The notes: generated by a model not told the origin, from the letters alone. DNA of 64,000 nt from Brienomyrus brachyistius (GCF_023856365.1 NC_064553.1:19183453-19247452); one strand, 5' to 3'. Shown: positions 32,403-44,845, numbered from the stretch's first letter. Numbers and translations: made by a program.

Positions 32403-33120
32403 AGTCATCTTGGGGTAGGTCAGCCAAACTCTGTTAGAGTTCATTAAGAGAGCGCATATACTGTAATCAGCCCGTGACCTACCTCTTTAATGTCAGTTCC
32501 CATAGTGGCCAGCAGGTGTTGCTGGTCATCCCAGTGAGTTTGGCCCCTAGTGTGTTCTCCTGTGCCCCAGGTTTCTGTGTGGCTTATTGGATGGGTGGCT
32601 GCTTATTGTTATGAGTTCAAGGTTGGTCAGAGGCCAGCCTCAATCATGTTAAATTACCATTTTATTTCTTGTAGTACATATGTTACCTATGTTAATTACT
32701 ATTTGGTGTATTTTTGTGCAACTCCATGTTTTGCTCCCTGTTTGTGGTACGTTTGGTTTTCCTTGTTTTAGTCTCCCTTTGTGTTTGAACCATTCTGTAT
32801 CTGTTAATTGCCCATAGTCTCTTGCTTGTAACAGCTCACACCTGCCCCTTGTTAGTCTGTGTTATATGTGTATATTTGTGCCTGTCGTTGCCTTGTTTCC
32901 TGCTACATTTTCATTTTAAAAATCAAACATAAGTCTCAATTTTTGCATTTTGTCCACTGTACCCCAGAGTGGTCAGGCAGTAGAAGCAGAGACTTTTGTA
33001 AAAGCTCTGACAGTCGCACACATCTGACAACTTTGTTTTGGAGCAGGGGCAAGCAATATTATCCACAAAAGGATAGTGTGTACGCTGGTTTTGGGGTTAA
33101 CCTTTTGGTCAGCTTTATCA

Positions 33121-33155
<35 letters not shown>

Positions 33156-34861
33156 CATCATACCAAAGCTGAATGGCATATAAAGTAGGAAAAACATTCA
33201 CTCAAGGAGCAGTTAGCAACTTAGTGTCTTCATGTCAAATTCAGATAATTGTCAATTAGGAACGGTGTCCTCAGTTCTACCCTGAGCTTTACAGTATGTG
33301 TAGGTACTGCTGCCATGTCTTTTGTTTCACTTGTGCCATTCAAATACAATTACTAGCAAGCACAGAAACATTAGATTTACCTTCATTAATTTACAGAAGT
33401 ATTCGCAAGTCAGTAATATGATGAATATCATGAAAAACTGAACTATTATTTTTTAACTACTACCAGCAATGGACTGGATACATAATTTTTTGTCATACCT
33501 CAATCTAACCACAAGAAGGTAAGGTAAGCTGCTCAACTGGTTTCATGCTCACCACTGTGGGAAAGTCATGCTCTGGACATCATTTTATAGTGACTTTGAA
33601 ATGGATAAATAGATGAAAGATGGATGGCTGGTTATTCAATCAATGTCTTCCACTAGATGGGGCAATTGCACAATGATGTAGCTAAAGCATTTCACGTGGT
33701 TCTTTATTGTCAAAAAAAGGGTGACTAAAATTGTGGCAACTCCTATTGATACATGAATACAGAGTCACATGAGGGCTGCTGTGTACCCCTACAAGTTCAG
33801 ACTCTGTACCCATGGTCAGTAAGTTGTCACTTACAACTCAACAAACAAACAACTCAAGTTGTTTGTGAGGGTCCTCAAGTGGGAGCCTACCTCCCAAAAT
33901 ATTTTGTTTGGTTTCAAGTGGTGATATATACTGGTAATTTATGATTTCAAAGGCAGATTAACAAATGACCATGACCAACAAAAGGCACAAACCTGAAATG
34001 AAATTAAACTAAAATCTTGGAAACAAGATGCCGGTGCATGGAACTGCCATGCCTGGGACAAGACACCGACAACTGGATTTACAATAAGTGGAGATAAAAC
34101 ATAGACAGATGAAACCCGGTACCACAACCTGCACACCAAACTGGATTCCTAATCAAACCATGTCATGAGCAATATTGCTGCTCCGTCTAAATCAGATTTC
34201 TGTCTGTCTTCTTCCAATCAGGCTGGACTCCATTTCCTCACCACAGCCATATCCCATGCCTAGTCTCCATCGCCAGAGTACTAACAGCTATGCTTCCTTC
34301 CAGCTAAGAGCTGCACTTTCCTTTCTTGATTACCTAACCTATATAACCAGCTTCACTGCTCTGCATGAGGAATTGTCTGTCTGATTGCTGAGTGTTATGC
34401 TCTTTAGCTTTCTACTAACTGCTTGATCTCCCTCTTTTTTGGTTTAGGATCAGTGTAATTCCTGACCCCTTGCCTTATGAGTGAATGTACCCCAATCACC
34501 TTCTCCGTGTACCAATATATATCCCCACATCTGCATGAGTGCCTGCCTCTTCCTCCACTCCCCAGCACAGACTCCCTGAATTTTTAACCCTTGCATCTGT
34601 CCCTGAATTCAAGTCTCATTTAGTGTTTTGGATTCCTGTTTACTCTGCATCTGGGTCCCCTGTGCCAGATCGGTCAGTGACACAAAACAAGGTTGTGTAA
34701 ATCTTGCTCAATTTCACAATTAAACAAGGTGCTGACATTACATGTTTATGTTGCCCTGTTCATTGATGCACAATGACTGTGCAAATCAGTACAGAGTATC
34801 AGTTATCTTTGTAGAAATGTTGTTTGTGTGCTCACAGTTATTCAGTTTCTTTACTTAAGGC
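32403..34861. other. Intergenic DNA, mostly unrecognised
   Basis: Contains a (TTA)n microsatellite at about 33117-33156. A stretch at about 33960-34700 with scattered CT-rich pieces could be an old LTR, but no ends or duplications are convincing. No gene is visible. Confidence 0.4.
33117..33156. repeat. (TTA)n microsatellite
   Basis: About thirteen TTA units are seen directly. Confidence 0.95.
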
Positions 34862-34874
34862 CTTTCCTGTATAT

Positions 34875-35230
34875 CCATCCATCCATTTTCCAAACCGCTT
34901 ATCCTACTGGGTTGCGGGGGTTCCGGAGCCTATCCCGGAAGCAATGGGCACAAGGCAGGGAACAACCCAGGATGAGGAGCCAACCCATCGCAAGGCACAC
35001 TCACACACCATTCACTTTCACTTGCACACCTATGGGCAATTTAGCAACTCCAATTAGCCTCAGCATGTTTTGGACTGTGGGGGGAAACCGGAGCACCCAG
35101 AGGAAACTCCACGACAACTAGGGGAGAACATGCAAACTCCACACACGTGACCCAGGCGGAGACTCGAACCCAGGTCCCATAGGTGTGAGGCAACAGTACT
35201 AACCACTGCACTACCATGCCGCCCCCCCCC
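34875..35230 (-). mobile_element. Full-length tRNA-derived SINE, minus strand
   Basis: Same family and orientation as 22027-22371: CCATCC-repeat tail at left, B-box and A-box head at right. A perfect 13-bp duplication, CTTTCCTGTATAT, flanks it (34862-34874 and 35231-35243). The A box here reads TAGTGCAGTGG. Confidence 0.85.
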
Positions 35231-35286
35231 CTTTCCTGTATATTTCCTGTAGAAATGTATTTTATGAATAAATGTATGAGAACATT

Positions 35287-35441
35287 AGCAGTGCATGTGT
35301 GAGTGAATGGTGTGTGAGTGTGCCCTGCGATGGGCTGGCCCCCCATCCTGTTGTTCCCTGCCTTGTGCCCATTGCTTCCGGGATAGACTCCGGACCCCCC
35401 GTGACCCAGTAGGATAAGCGGTTTGGAAAATGAATGGATGG
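35287..35441 (+). mobile_element. 5'-truncated SINE, plus strand
   Basis: Matches the 3' half of the same SINE, from GTGCATGTGTGAGTGAATGG to the GGATGGATG tail. A 15-bp duplication with one mismatch (ATGTATGAGAACATT and ATGTATAAGAACATT; 35272-35286 and 35442-35456) shows an independent insertion that was truncated on arrival. Confidence 0.8.
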
Positions 35442-35929
35442 ATGTATAAGAACATTGGATTCAAACAGGAAGTGTTTGCACAATTGTGATTACTTTTGTC
35501 AGTAAAATGAACATCTAGACCACAGCAATTTTCAAATTCAGTATGGAGTATGCTCCGCAGAGCTCTGCTTGAAGTTACCTTCACTACTATTATGCAACAT
35601 TTGGTCACAACTTAAAAAATTCAGACAACTGCAGAAAGACACAGATTCTTTGTAGACAAAGAAAATTGGTAATGTGTACACTGTATACATTTCAGGGCAT
35701 TTGATGCAAAGAGAGTTATGATAGTGTATATAATGTGGATCAACGTTTAACCAGAAAGCAATCATCCCAGGGGAGCAGGGCAATGACCATTTTTAACTAA
35801 CGGTGTTGATGAAAAATATGCCCAAAGACTGTCAAAGAGAGAGCTAATTTTTACCATCTTTGAATTTCTCATTATGTTTCTGAAATACAAAAGTCCACCT
35901 AGATAAGACAAAACCTGATTTATTGATTT

Positions 35930-36120
35930 AAAGGGGAAATTATTTTGCATAAAGCAGCATGTTACATAAAAGTGTACAGATACAAACATATAATGCAAAA
36001 TAAAGTGCAAGATGGTACATGTAGTGTAAACAAGTAAGCATAGTGCAAATAAGTTTAAAAACTGCACACTACACAAACAGAAGACCCTAAAAACAAAGTG
36101 TTGTTCAGGAAATAAAAATT
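35930..36120. repeat. Dispersed repeat, copy 1
   Basis: Shares a series of motifs (GTGCAAATAAG/AATGCAAAC, ACACTACACAAACAG/ACAGCACACAAATAG, TTCAGGAAATAA/TGCAGGAAATAA) with 52865-53060 in the same order. Unknown family; possibly a LINE 3' UTR. Confidence 0.5.
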
Positions 36121-37075
36121 AATTAATGGATGATACATGTACAATTGAAAGATGATAGCTCTGGATAACCATGTAAAAGATGCATAAGATGTCGGTCAAC
36201 AACGTACAGTATGATGGGAATGAAAACCAGGCTTATTTTCAGACCTTCAACAAAATTTGAAAATCTAAAAAGATCATATGGAAACCACTCCAGTGACCAC
36301 ATTATGTAATTTCACAGGTAGATTGGAATTAATGTGCAAATACTTCCTAGATACCTAGAAAAATAATAACTATATGTCTCAGTTAGATTGCTGTAAAGGA
36401 GACTCAAAGATGACGTATTTCAAATTTACATTTAAGATGAAAAATCTGCAGTGCTTTCAAAGCTATGTTTGAAGGGTAATGATCAATGTGTTTATATAAG
36501 CCTGAGTAATGGTTAAGACCAAGGTAGAGAAGCTTAGAATAGAAGGAGTCTGTTGCTAGGTAACCTAGTGATGAAAACATCAAACTTCCCAAATAGAGGT
36601 TTCAAATCCTGCTACTATATATCTTTGTTTAATTTCCCATGGTGGAATTGATAACTGTACTGATAAATACTTTAATTTTGGGAATAGTGCCATTAGTTTA
36701 TTTTGAAAATATAATTTCGATCTACATGGACATTGAGGCCCATTTTTTAACAGTGTTTGAGAAGATATATCTGCCTATTTAACAGATTTTTAACTAGTAG
36801 ACATTTTAATAGTTTAATCTGTAAACTGCTGCTTAATTCTTAATAATTGTACAAGGTTAATGTGTAGGAAAATAAAATTAGATAGTGATAAATATAAATA
36901 CAGATTTCCCACATTTACACATTTTACACAATAAATGTCCAAGCAAAAAGTCATTTGTGATTTTCTCAAAAGTCTTTGAAAAGACCAAATTGGATCATTA
37001 TCTGTAAACACTCTCAACTAGCAAAAGAAGATGGAGTTCATTTTTGGAAAGAATTAACATAGCACAGAACACATG
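36121..37075. other. AT-rich intergenic DNA
   Basis: I see no coding sequence or recognisable repeat here. Confidence 0.5.
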
Positions 37076-37373
37076 TGTTACGATCGCGGTCGAGCAAAGC
37101 GGCGATCGTGCGGGCAGGCGTGCGAAGAACAGGCAAACGAGTCCAAATCGGGGCAATACTCGGGGTTTAATAGGGGAATCAGGTCTTGGGAACACTGACA
37201 GGTACAATCCACACCATAACCACAATGATGGACAGGGGAAACAAGTCAGACCAGGACTTAAATACACAAAGACTAATCAAAGGAATCGGACAAAGCTGGA
37301 GACGATCAGGGAAGCACACGTGGGAAACCAGGGGGCGTGGCACACACGAGGAGCGGACGAGCCGGGTATCACA
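37076..37373. repeat. Solo LTR with perfect 5-bp duplication (ACATG)
   Basis: Starts TGTTACGATCG and ends GGTATCACA, with ACATG directly on both sides (37071-37075 and 37374-37378). Shares GGCGTGGCACACACGAGGA and the GACTTAAATACACAA motif with the LTRs at 1181-1435 and 31512-31768. 298 bp. Confidence 0.85.
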
Positions 37374-39429
37374 ACATGTTGCCTGTCATTCAGTTTCATT
37401 GCATTTATTGCACACATACATACATGCATGCATAGATACATACATACATAAACCCAGGCACTCCCCAGGTTACAAACAGTAACAGTAATTAAATATGGTA
37501 CTGTACTGTACCTCAAGCCAGCAAACCGCTGAAGTCATGGAATGTTTTCATGAGTGTCACAAAATAGTGTGTGCATTCATTATTACAAACCAATATATCT
37601 ATCCTTGATTATTAATAATAGGCTTTATGGAAGTCCATTCACAAGTATGAGTAGTCCCCATGACAGACGTTCCTGACCTTCAGACTGCCTGTTAAATTGA
37701 TATATATATATATATATATATAACATTGCAATGAATGGCTGGAAGTTTCATATGTTCATGTTCCTTTAATTCAATCTAGAAGACCTAAAAACTCGAGCCT
37801 GCATTTCCAGAAGTTATTCATAAAACATGCAAACTGTGTATAAAAGGGTCCATCTGACTATTGTGTTATGGAGCTTTGTGTTGGCACATTGAAAGAACAT
37901 AACAGAAAAATCTAGTGTGCATTGTTGCTATGGAAACTGGGACGAAAATGGGTGCAATATGAAAAAAGGAAAAATTCTTCAGATTGTTAGAATGAAAGTG
38001 GTCTTTTATAACTTATGTAAAAATGTTTATGAGGAATGTTTATGTTATAAGAAGTGGGATTAAGTGTGATCAAGTTGTTAATGACCAACACTATCCCTTT
38101 ATGTGACTAATTCTTGGAATTTCTTGCAACCTCGCCCATTTCTCATGTTCTTGTCTGAGAACCCTGAAATTTCATAATTTACGTTTTGTTACCTAGGGGC
38201 ATCGGTGGGGCATGGATACCCAGACAGATTCAGCTTTTCACAGGGGCCCTAAAATACACAAAATGATACATAACATGGGTTGGGGCAGGTACAGAATTGT
38301 TAGATTTCAATATTTATTTTTATTTCTTTCTCAAAAATCAAGTTACAGTTACAGATTTTTTTACATACTTTTTTGAGAATTTTTTTTCATTGAGATAAAG
38401 AGGTAAAAAGAGCATAAAATATGTAGATAAATAAAATAAAATAAAGTTCTGCTACAGCCATTTTGCTTTAATAATTCTATAATAAATGCCGATGATAGGC
38501 TCAGTGAGTTTGACGATTGACCCTATCTCTGCTTTTAGTGTGCATGTTCTTCCTGCTTTTTCTGTGGTTTTACAAACTTCCCATAGTTCAACAATATGGT
38601 TCAAGTGAATCGTTGTTTCTGTGTTGTGGGAGCCTTTTGCTGGCCTGGCATTCAGGGTGTTTGCCTGACTTGTGCAGACTAACAGTGCCACTGCGTTGCA
38701 TTGTGGCTATGCATGGTGGAAGTGTTATTTCACACTGGTAATCACTTAGTATATTCAAATTAATCAGAGATCAATATATCATATGGATATATAACTATGA
38801 TGGAATGGGACCTTCTCCTTTGCAAGTATTAGTGTTGGTGCTTGTATACAGAAATGACCACCATCTTTGTAGAGTTAAAATCCCACCTCTAATTCGATAC
38901 TTTATTTTCCATTTATAGAAGCATAAATACAGCTTAAGTGGAAATTCTTTGGTGTTTGCATCTTGCTTTTCCTTCCTTGAGGATAAAATGCTGAGTCAAC
39001 CATTTTTCCAGCACCCCAGAATACAGTTTGGAATTACTGTCCCTTCTCAGGGACCTAATGTCGATGAATACTCTGTCAAGCATGGTATTTAAACCAGCAG
39101 CCTTCTGGACAAAGACTCCTACACACAATCTGACACTGTGTGCATGGGTAGTTTGCATGTTTTCCCCTCATTTTCATTTATATGTTTAAAAATTCAAATT
39201 AAAATAAAGGTAAGCAATTACCTGACAGATTTGTATATAGCATATATATCTTGTATCTCTCATTCTCTATCTGTTAAATAAAAAAAAAAATAGCTCAGGA
39301 AATATCAGTTCAGGATTTTGTTACTTCAAGATAATTCTACAAAGAGGGCTACTATTTACCATTTGAATAAAGTGTGTTCTACTCTGAGTAGGTATGTTAG
39401 TTATATATATGGTAACACTTTACATTAAC
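37374..39429. other. AT-rich intergenic DNA with short simple repeats
   Basis: Holds a CATA-type tract near 37415-37450 and a (TA)n run at 37699-37723. No gene or named repeat is visible in the rest. Confidence 0.5.
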
Positions 39430-39668
39430 TGCACCTTTATAAGGCCTTTATAATGCATTCATAAAACATTCATAAGCAGCATGTCAATTTACCACAACAT
39501 CCTAACATATCTTAACAATTTTTATATACATTAAAAATGAACATTATATGATAATAACAAACTTTATTATTGTAAAATGTATATTGAATGATCACTTTAG
39601 GTAAGTTAGGATAAGGTATACTTGCATGCTGCCTATGAATGTTCTATGAATGAATTATGAAGGTGCAC
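39430..39668. mobile_element. Hairpin-like MITE
   Basis: A left arm (39430-39483, with CATTCATAAAACATTCATAAGCAGCATG) and a right arm (39625-39668, with CATGCTGCCTATGAATGTTC) are imperfect inverted copies of about 45 bp around a 140-bp AT-rich loop. The GGTAACACTTTACA just upstream is a motif common at the edge of one fish MITE group. Confidence 0.5.
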
Positions 39669-39988
39669 TGAATGCTCTATGAATGCATAATCAATGCATT
39701 ATGTGTTCTTAGTCTTCAAATTCAGCTTTTTTAGATATTTATTTATTGCATGTCATTCACATTTCAAATGAAACATACATTTACAGCCTTATCTGAAGAT
39801 TTTCATTCAGATAAGGGAATCTCTTAAATTTTCCAAAGTAAGTTTCTGAAAGAAGATAATATAGTATAATTATATAGTATAGTATAGTATAGTATAATTA
39901 TTAGTATAGTATAATTTTTGTCACCTTGTCTTGTCACTCTTGTCTTTAACCAGTGCTCATTTGGCTAAGCAAGGCAATATTAGACATT

Positions 39989-40504
39989 GATTATCCATAT
40001 TAGCTATCTCTGTGTGGGTCAGGGCCTGAGAACACCATACACAGGTGTAACTGAGCCCTCTGAGCATCTTTATTGATTACCCATATTAACTATCCCTGTG
40101 TGGGATAGGGCCTGAGCACACCATACACAGGTGTAATGGAGCCCTCTGGGCATCTTTATTGATTACCCATATTAACTATCCCTGTGTGGGATAGGGCCTG
40201 AGCACACCATACACAGGTGTAACTGAGCCCTCTGGGCATGTTTATTGATTACCCATATTAGCTATCCCTGTGTGGGACAGCGACTGAGGACATGAAACGT
40301 AGGTGTAGCTGAGCCTTCGAGGTGTCTTTATTGATTATCCATATTACCTATCTCTGTGAGGGGCAGGGAATGAGGACACCATATGCAGGTGCAACTGAGC
40401 CCTCTGGGCGTCCTTATTGAATATCCATATTAGCTATCTCGGTGTGGGGTCCAGACTGAGAATGCCATGCACAGGGGTAGTGGGTGGAGCTGCGCCTTTT
40501 GAAC
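39989..40504. repeat. Minisatellite, 86-bp unit, six copies
   Basis: Units begin GATTA(T/C)CCATATTA at 39989, 40075, 40161, 40247, 40333 and 40419, so the spacing is exactly 86 bp each time. Each unit carries CTGTGTGGG and CACCATACACAGGTGTA-like sequence. Units 2 and 3 are almost identical; the outer ones are more diverged. Confidence 0.95.
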
Positions 40505-40670
40505 AAATGGGAGAATGAGGCCTTTCCATCACCCTGCACATGCTGATAGAGACAGATAGGCATCCAGCCTTGCCTCATTATAGAGCCTTATGCGATTAAT
40601 TTATCTTGGGTGATGTGTATAGTAATTGCACATGATTATATATGTATGCACCTCACCAGGGGGTTTATAG

Positions 40671-41165
40671 TGTTACACGCCGTAAGATTTGGGGAGGGTT
40701 GTCCTGTAGGTTCTCCAGAGGTCCTGCCCGATCACCATTCATCAGCCGCTCCTTCGACTCCGCCTCCTGGACCTGAACAAGCCTCCCTCCTGCCTCCGAT
40801 GTACTGCTCGTCACTTCCGGTTCCTGTACAGAAGAGGCCCGCAGCTCACAACCTCGAGAGTGCTTTTACTTGTTGTGTTTGATTGGTTTGCTTGTTGTAT
40901 GGTATCTGACTTCTTGTGTATAATGGTTCTGATTGATTGGTTTCTGATTTCTTGCTTTGGCCCTTTGTACTTTCGCTTCGGTTCTGACTGCTCTCTGGTA
41001 TTTTCGATCCCTTGCCTGACTTCCGACTATCCTTTTGCTCGCCCCTCTCGGACTCGGTATTTTGGACTATGTGTGTTTGATTTGTGTTGTTTGTATGTAC
41101 CGGTGCGTAAGGAATGACTGCTTTTTTGTTTCTGCGAACGCGTGTGATTTATCTGTTGTTTAGTT
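40671..41165 (+). repeat. 5' LTR, 3'-truncated
   Basis: Aligns with the first 490 bp of the LTR at 49134 with frequent substitutions, to the TTTATCTGTTGTTT motif. The last third of the LTR (about 320 bp) is missing before the gag remnant starts. Confidence 0.75.
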
Positions 41166-41630
41166 GTAGGGTTGAGTTGGTACCTGAGGCAAAATAAAAC
41201 CACCAGCCAAACCCTCGTTGAGTTTGCTCGTGTTCCGGAACCGGTAGTGGTGTATTTAAATGAACAAAAGGTTCTATCTCTGGCTGAGGCTGCCACCCTC
41301 ACTGACGAATTTGTGTTAATGCATAAATCTGTGTTTACCCCGACTCCCCTACCTGGTAAACTTGGACCCCATCTGGTGGCCCCTCCTCCTTCGTCCGTTT
41401 CGACTCCATCACCTGAATAGAAGAGAGAATGATTGTATTGCCACGAGGTGGACCACGTCATATCGGTTTGTCTGGCCCCTAAACGGAAGGATGCCCGTGT
41501 TGCTTCAAGAAAGGTGCAGATCGCTGCTTGCGCTGACCATGCTTCAACCCTGTCTGTCGAACCTACCTTTCAACCATTTGTGTTCACCAGTTCTGTTTCG
41601 CTCAGTGAGGATGAGGAGTGACACCCTGTA
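41166..41630 (+). pseudogene. Gmr1-like gag remnant
   Basis: A plus frame (41172-41420) reads VEFARVPEPVVVYLNEQ and AATLTDEFVLMHKSVF, a signature of the Gag C-terminal half in this fish family. A second frame continues with YCHEVDHVISVC (41434-41469), a damaged zinc knuckle. At least one frameshift lies near 41425. The N-terminal half is missing. Confidence 0.6.
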
Positions 41631-41639
41631 ACTAGCCTG

Positions 41640-42003
41640 CAGGATATGGCTGCTGCCCAGTTGTTTCTAGTGAAAGGCATTCCTCCACTCGGCGATACGT
41701 CATACTGTGGTACAGATGTGTTAGTGCAAGGCATCGATCTATGTGTGACCGCTGTCCCCCTACACACCGTAAACTTCAGGATCCCTGACTTGGGTACGTG
41801 CGTGTTATGGTGCAGAAACAATTACCTGTCCCCGGTGCCACGTTTGTTCTGGGAAATGACATTGCGGGAGAGAGACCCTACCTGAAGTCATCCCAGACCC
41901 GGTGTTATGTAAAAATGATGTTGCAGTGGAACTTCCAACCGTGTTTCCTGCTTGTGTGCTTACCCGCACCAAGCACCGCAGGTTCGTGGATATTGACTTA
42001 GCT
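41640..42003 (+). pseudogene. Gmr1-like protease region remnant
   Basis: Plus frames read DVLVQGIDLCVTAVPLHTVNF (41717-41779), then PVPGATFVLGNDIAGE and VFPACVLTRTKHRRFVD. This is the protease-linker part known from related fish elements. The frame shifts near 41790, and the plus-strand similarity stops at about 42003. Confidence 0.5.
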
Positions 42004-42029
42004 GACACGTGTTATGTTCCAGTCTAGGG

Positions 42030-44690
42030 TTGGAGCATAGCAGTAAGGAAATGTCACGGTCACGTATTTCGCAGAGCCGATACGTTTAACGCAGTCTTCC
42101 ATACAAGGCAGTGGGTAAGCATCTGGATGAGTCATGGCATTAACTCTGATAATCCATGCAGAACCGGAATGTGCCATCCGGTTTGGGAACAAGCAGGCAC
42201 AGGGAACACCAGGGACTATTGCTAGGAATAGCGAGACCAGTCTCTACCAGGTAAGTGGTCTCTCAAGATAACAAAGCTCTCTTCTGGGGGTTGACCGAAT
42301 AGGGATGCTGCTTAATGGGAATGTGATCACCAACATCAATATCATGCTCCTCAGCAGGGGTCCACGAAGGGGTATCGGTGAATAGGGACCGGAAGCAATC
42401 TACTAAGGATGAAATGTCAGCTTGGGCTGACTGAGGTAAGTGGCTGAGCCAGGACGTAAGGTTTTGCAGAGCCTCTGAATTAGGTAGGTGAGCACAGGGA
42501 AGACAATTTCTACTGAGGTGTAAGTCATCACTCTCTGGGGAATACTTATTGAGAGACAAGACGCCTACAGGAGTGGGGACCAGAGCAGAAACGGGCAAGG
42601 GGACGGGGACCGAGTGATCAAGGTAAGGTTTCAACATGCCTATATGACACACAGGAGTTTTCCCTCCTACAGTTTGGAGTCTCTAGCTCTACCTTTTCCT
42701 GTATCACATATGTACCTGAGAAACGGGTGTGCAGGGAGGAACCGGGCAGTGGCAGAAGGACTAGGACGCGGTCACCAGGCTGGAAACACCGGGACCTTGC
42801 GGGCTAATCTAATTGCCCTTTCATTTTCTCCTGCACGGCTCCCAGAGACTACCGAGCCAATTCCCTAACTGCTGACATCCGATCACGAAGGGAGAAAACA
42901 AACTTGGACACATTCTGCGATAAGGATGACATACCTGGAGACAACCATTGCTCCTGTAATGCCATCAAAGGACCTCAAATAGTGTGACCGAACACCAGTT
43001 CAGCAGGAATAAACCCGGATGATTCTTGGACAGCATCGCGCATCGCAAATCCCACTCTCTAGAGAAGCACAATCCCCTACATACACTTTGAAGTGTTGCA
43101 AGGCTAGATGAAGGGCTAGGGCTTCCTTCCCGATCGCACTGTATGCTAGTTGGTGTTTTAAAAACTTCTTGGAGAAGGATGGTCCAACTCGTGACTGTCT
43201 TCCTGTAAGAGGACAGCACCAGCACCCAATCCACTGGCATCCACTTCCAGCTTAAACGGTTTGGCAAAATCCAGAGCAGCTAGGATGGGGGAGCTACTGA
43301 GTAACAACTGAATCAAAGGCACTCTGACAGGCTAGGGACCATACAAACGACACTCCCTTACGAAGCAAGTGGGTAAGAGGCATCAGAACATCTGAGAAAT
43401 TTCGACAGAAACATCGGTAATATCCAGCCATCCCAAGGAAACGCTTCAGCTCTTGCAGAGTTTGCGGAATGGGGAATAAGCGGATAGCCTGGACTTTATG
43501 TCCAGGGGCTTAACCTCACCTTGACCCACCAATTTCCCTGGACAGCTGACCGTGCCCTGTTCGAATTCACATTTTTCCAAGTTAAGGACCAACGAAGCCT
43601 CTTGTACCAAACGAAAACTTGGTTAAATGTTAGCATATGCTGTTTCCATGAACCTGAATAGATCACCACATCATCCAGATAAGCCTCACAATTCTGGACA
43701 TCACCTAGTACTTTATGCATCAGCCGCTGGAAGGTGGCTGGGGCATTACGTAACCCGAAGGGCATAACCATATATTGGAGGACGGTGACAGGGGTGCGAA
43801 TGCGGAGATCTCTGAAGTACAGGGGGTCTTTACCTGCATCCAAACAGAAGGTACGACGCATATTTTTGTTTCAATGTTTGGTGAAATTGTTCCAACACCC
43901 TTTGGCTCTCAGGGTGGTAGGCGCTGGAAACTGTATGACACACCCCCAATTCGCGAACGACTTGTGCAAATAGTTTCGATGTGAAATTGGTACCCTGGTC
44001 TGACTGCACATGTTTTGGAAGCCCAAAAGTAGTAAAAAACTTGATCAAATGCTTGACAGGGGTTCGGAGACTGCGAACAGGGATGGCTTCCGGGCATCAA
44101 GTAGCGGTACACATGAGGGTGAACAAGTACATGTTCCCCAAGCAAGTTTTTGGCAATGGGTCCACACAGTCAATAAGCACATGCTCAAAGGGTTCACTGA
44201 TCACAGGTATCAGACGTAATGGAGCCGATACAATAGTCTGATTAGGCTTACCCGCTAATTGGCAAACATGACAAGATTTACAGTACTTTTTACTATAGGC
44301 CAAAAAAAATTTGCCAAGAGATGGGTTAACGGTCTCCTAATCCCGAGATGACCCGAAGATGGGTGATCGTGAGTGAGGGACAACATATAATCCTGATATA
44401 ACCCGGGGACTACCACCTGAAACACAAAAGGCCACTGGAAAGGCGAGTTCGGAGGGGTTCATTTCCTCCTCAACACTTGGTTGCGATAAAAATACGCAGC
44501 GGGGTGGTTCTTCAAGTCGGCCTTGTCTACAACAGAGGCAAGACAAACCTCCAAGGAGGCGTCTGTCGTTTGTGCAGTGATTAGAGCGTCTCTAGTAAAG
44601 GGAACTTCAGGGGAAATAGCAAGTTTCTCTGGGGCTTCAGGGTCACCTGTCGAAATCCAAACCACAATCCAACACAATGAGCAGAGCTCT
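42030..44690 (-). pseudogene. Inverted, permuted Gmr1-like pol fragment
   Basis: Minus-strand pieces in reading order: integrase N-terminus and zinc domain (44677-44250: FTRDALITAQTTDAS, SGHLGIRR, CKSCHVCQLAGKPNQTI); integrase core (44250-43865: LIDCVDPLPKT, FGLPKHVQSDQGTNF); then abruptly reverse transcriptase 3' half (43861-43560: MVMPFGLRNAPATFQRLM, EAYLDDVVIYSG) and RNase H (43270-43150). Next come the integrase 3' half (43020-42650: PAELVFGHTI, MLKPYLDH) and the reverse transcriptase start (42310-42050: IPIKQHPYSVNPQKRA, PLPCMEDCVKRIGSAKYVT). Two blocks are therefore swapped relative to the plus-strand copy. Stops and frameshifts are frequent. Confidence 0.7.
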
Positions 44691-44845
44691 CGAGGTTACT
44701 AGCCGTCGTCTTTTCTTGGCAGGACCCAGAAGTGACAGCGAAGACAGGGGGCGTGGTCCAGGAGGCAGAGCCGAAGGGAGCAACCGGCAAATGGCAATGA
44801 GGGCAAGAGGTCCGGAGAATTTGCCAGGACCTCCTGCAAGCACTT

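Noticed and set aside
33960..34700. An additional solo LTR
   Set aside because: CT-rich segments look LTR-like, but I could not find TG...CA ends with a matching duplication.
39989..40504. CRISPR-like array
   Set aside because: The 86-bp units are contiguous with no unique spacers, and this is animal nuclear DNA.
41027..41461. 144-codon minus-strand frame in the 5' LTR region
   Set aside because: It is antisense to the LTR and the gag remnant and matches nothing recognisable.
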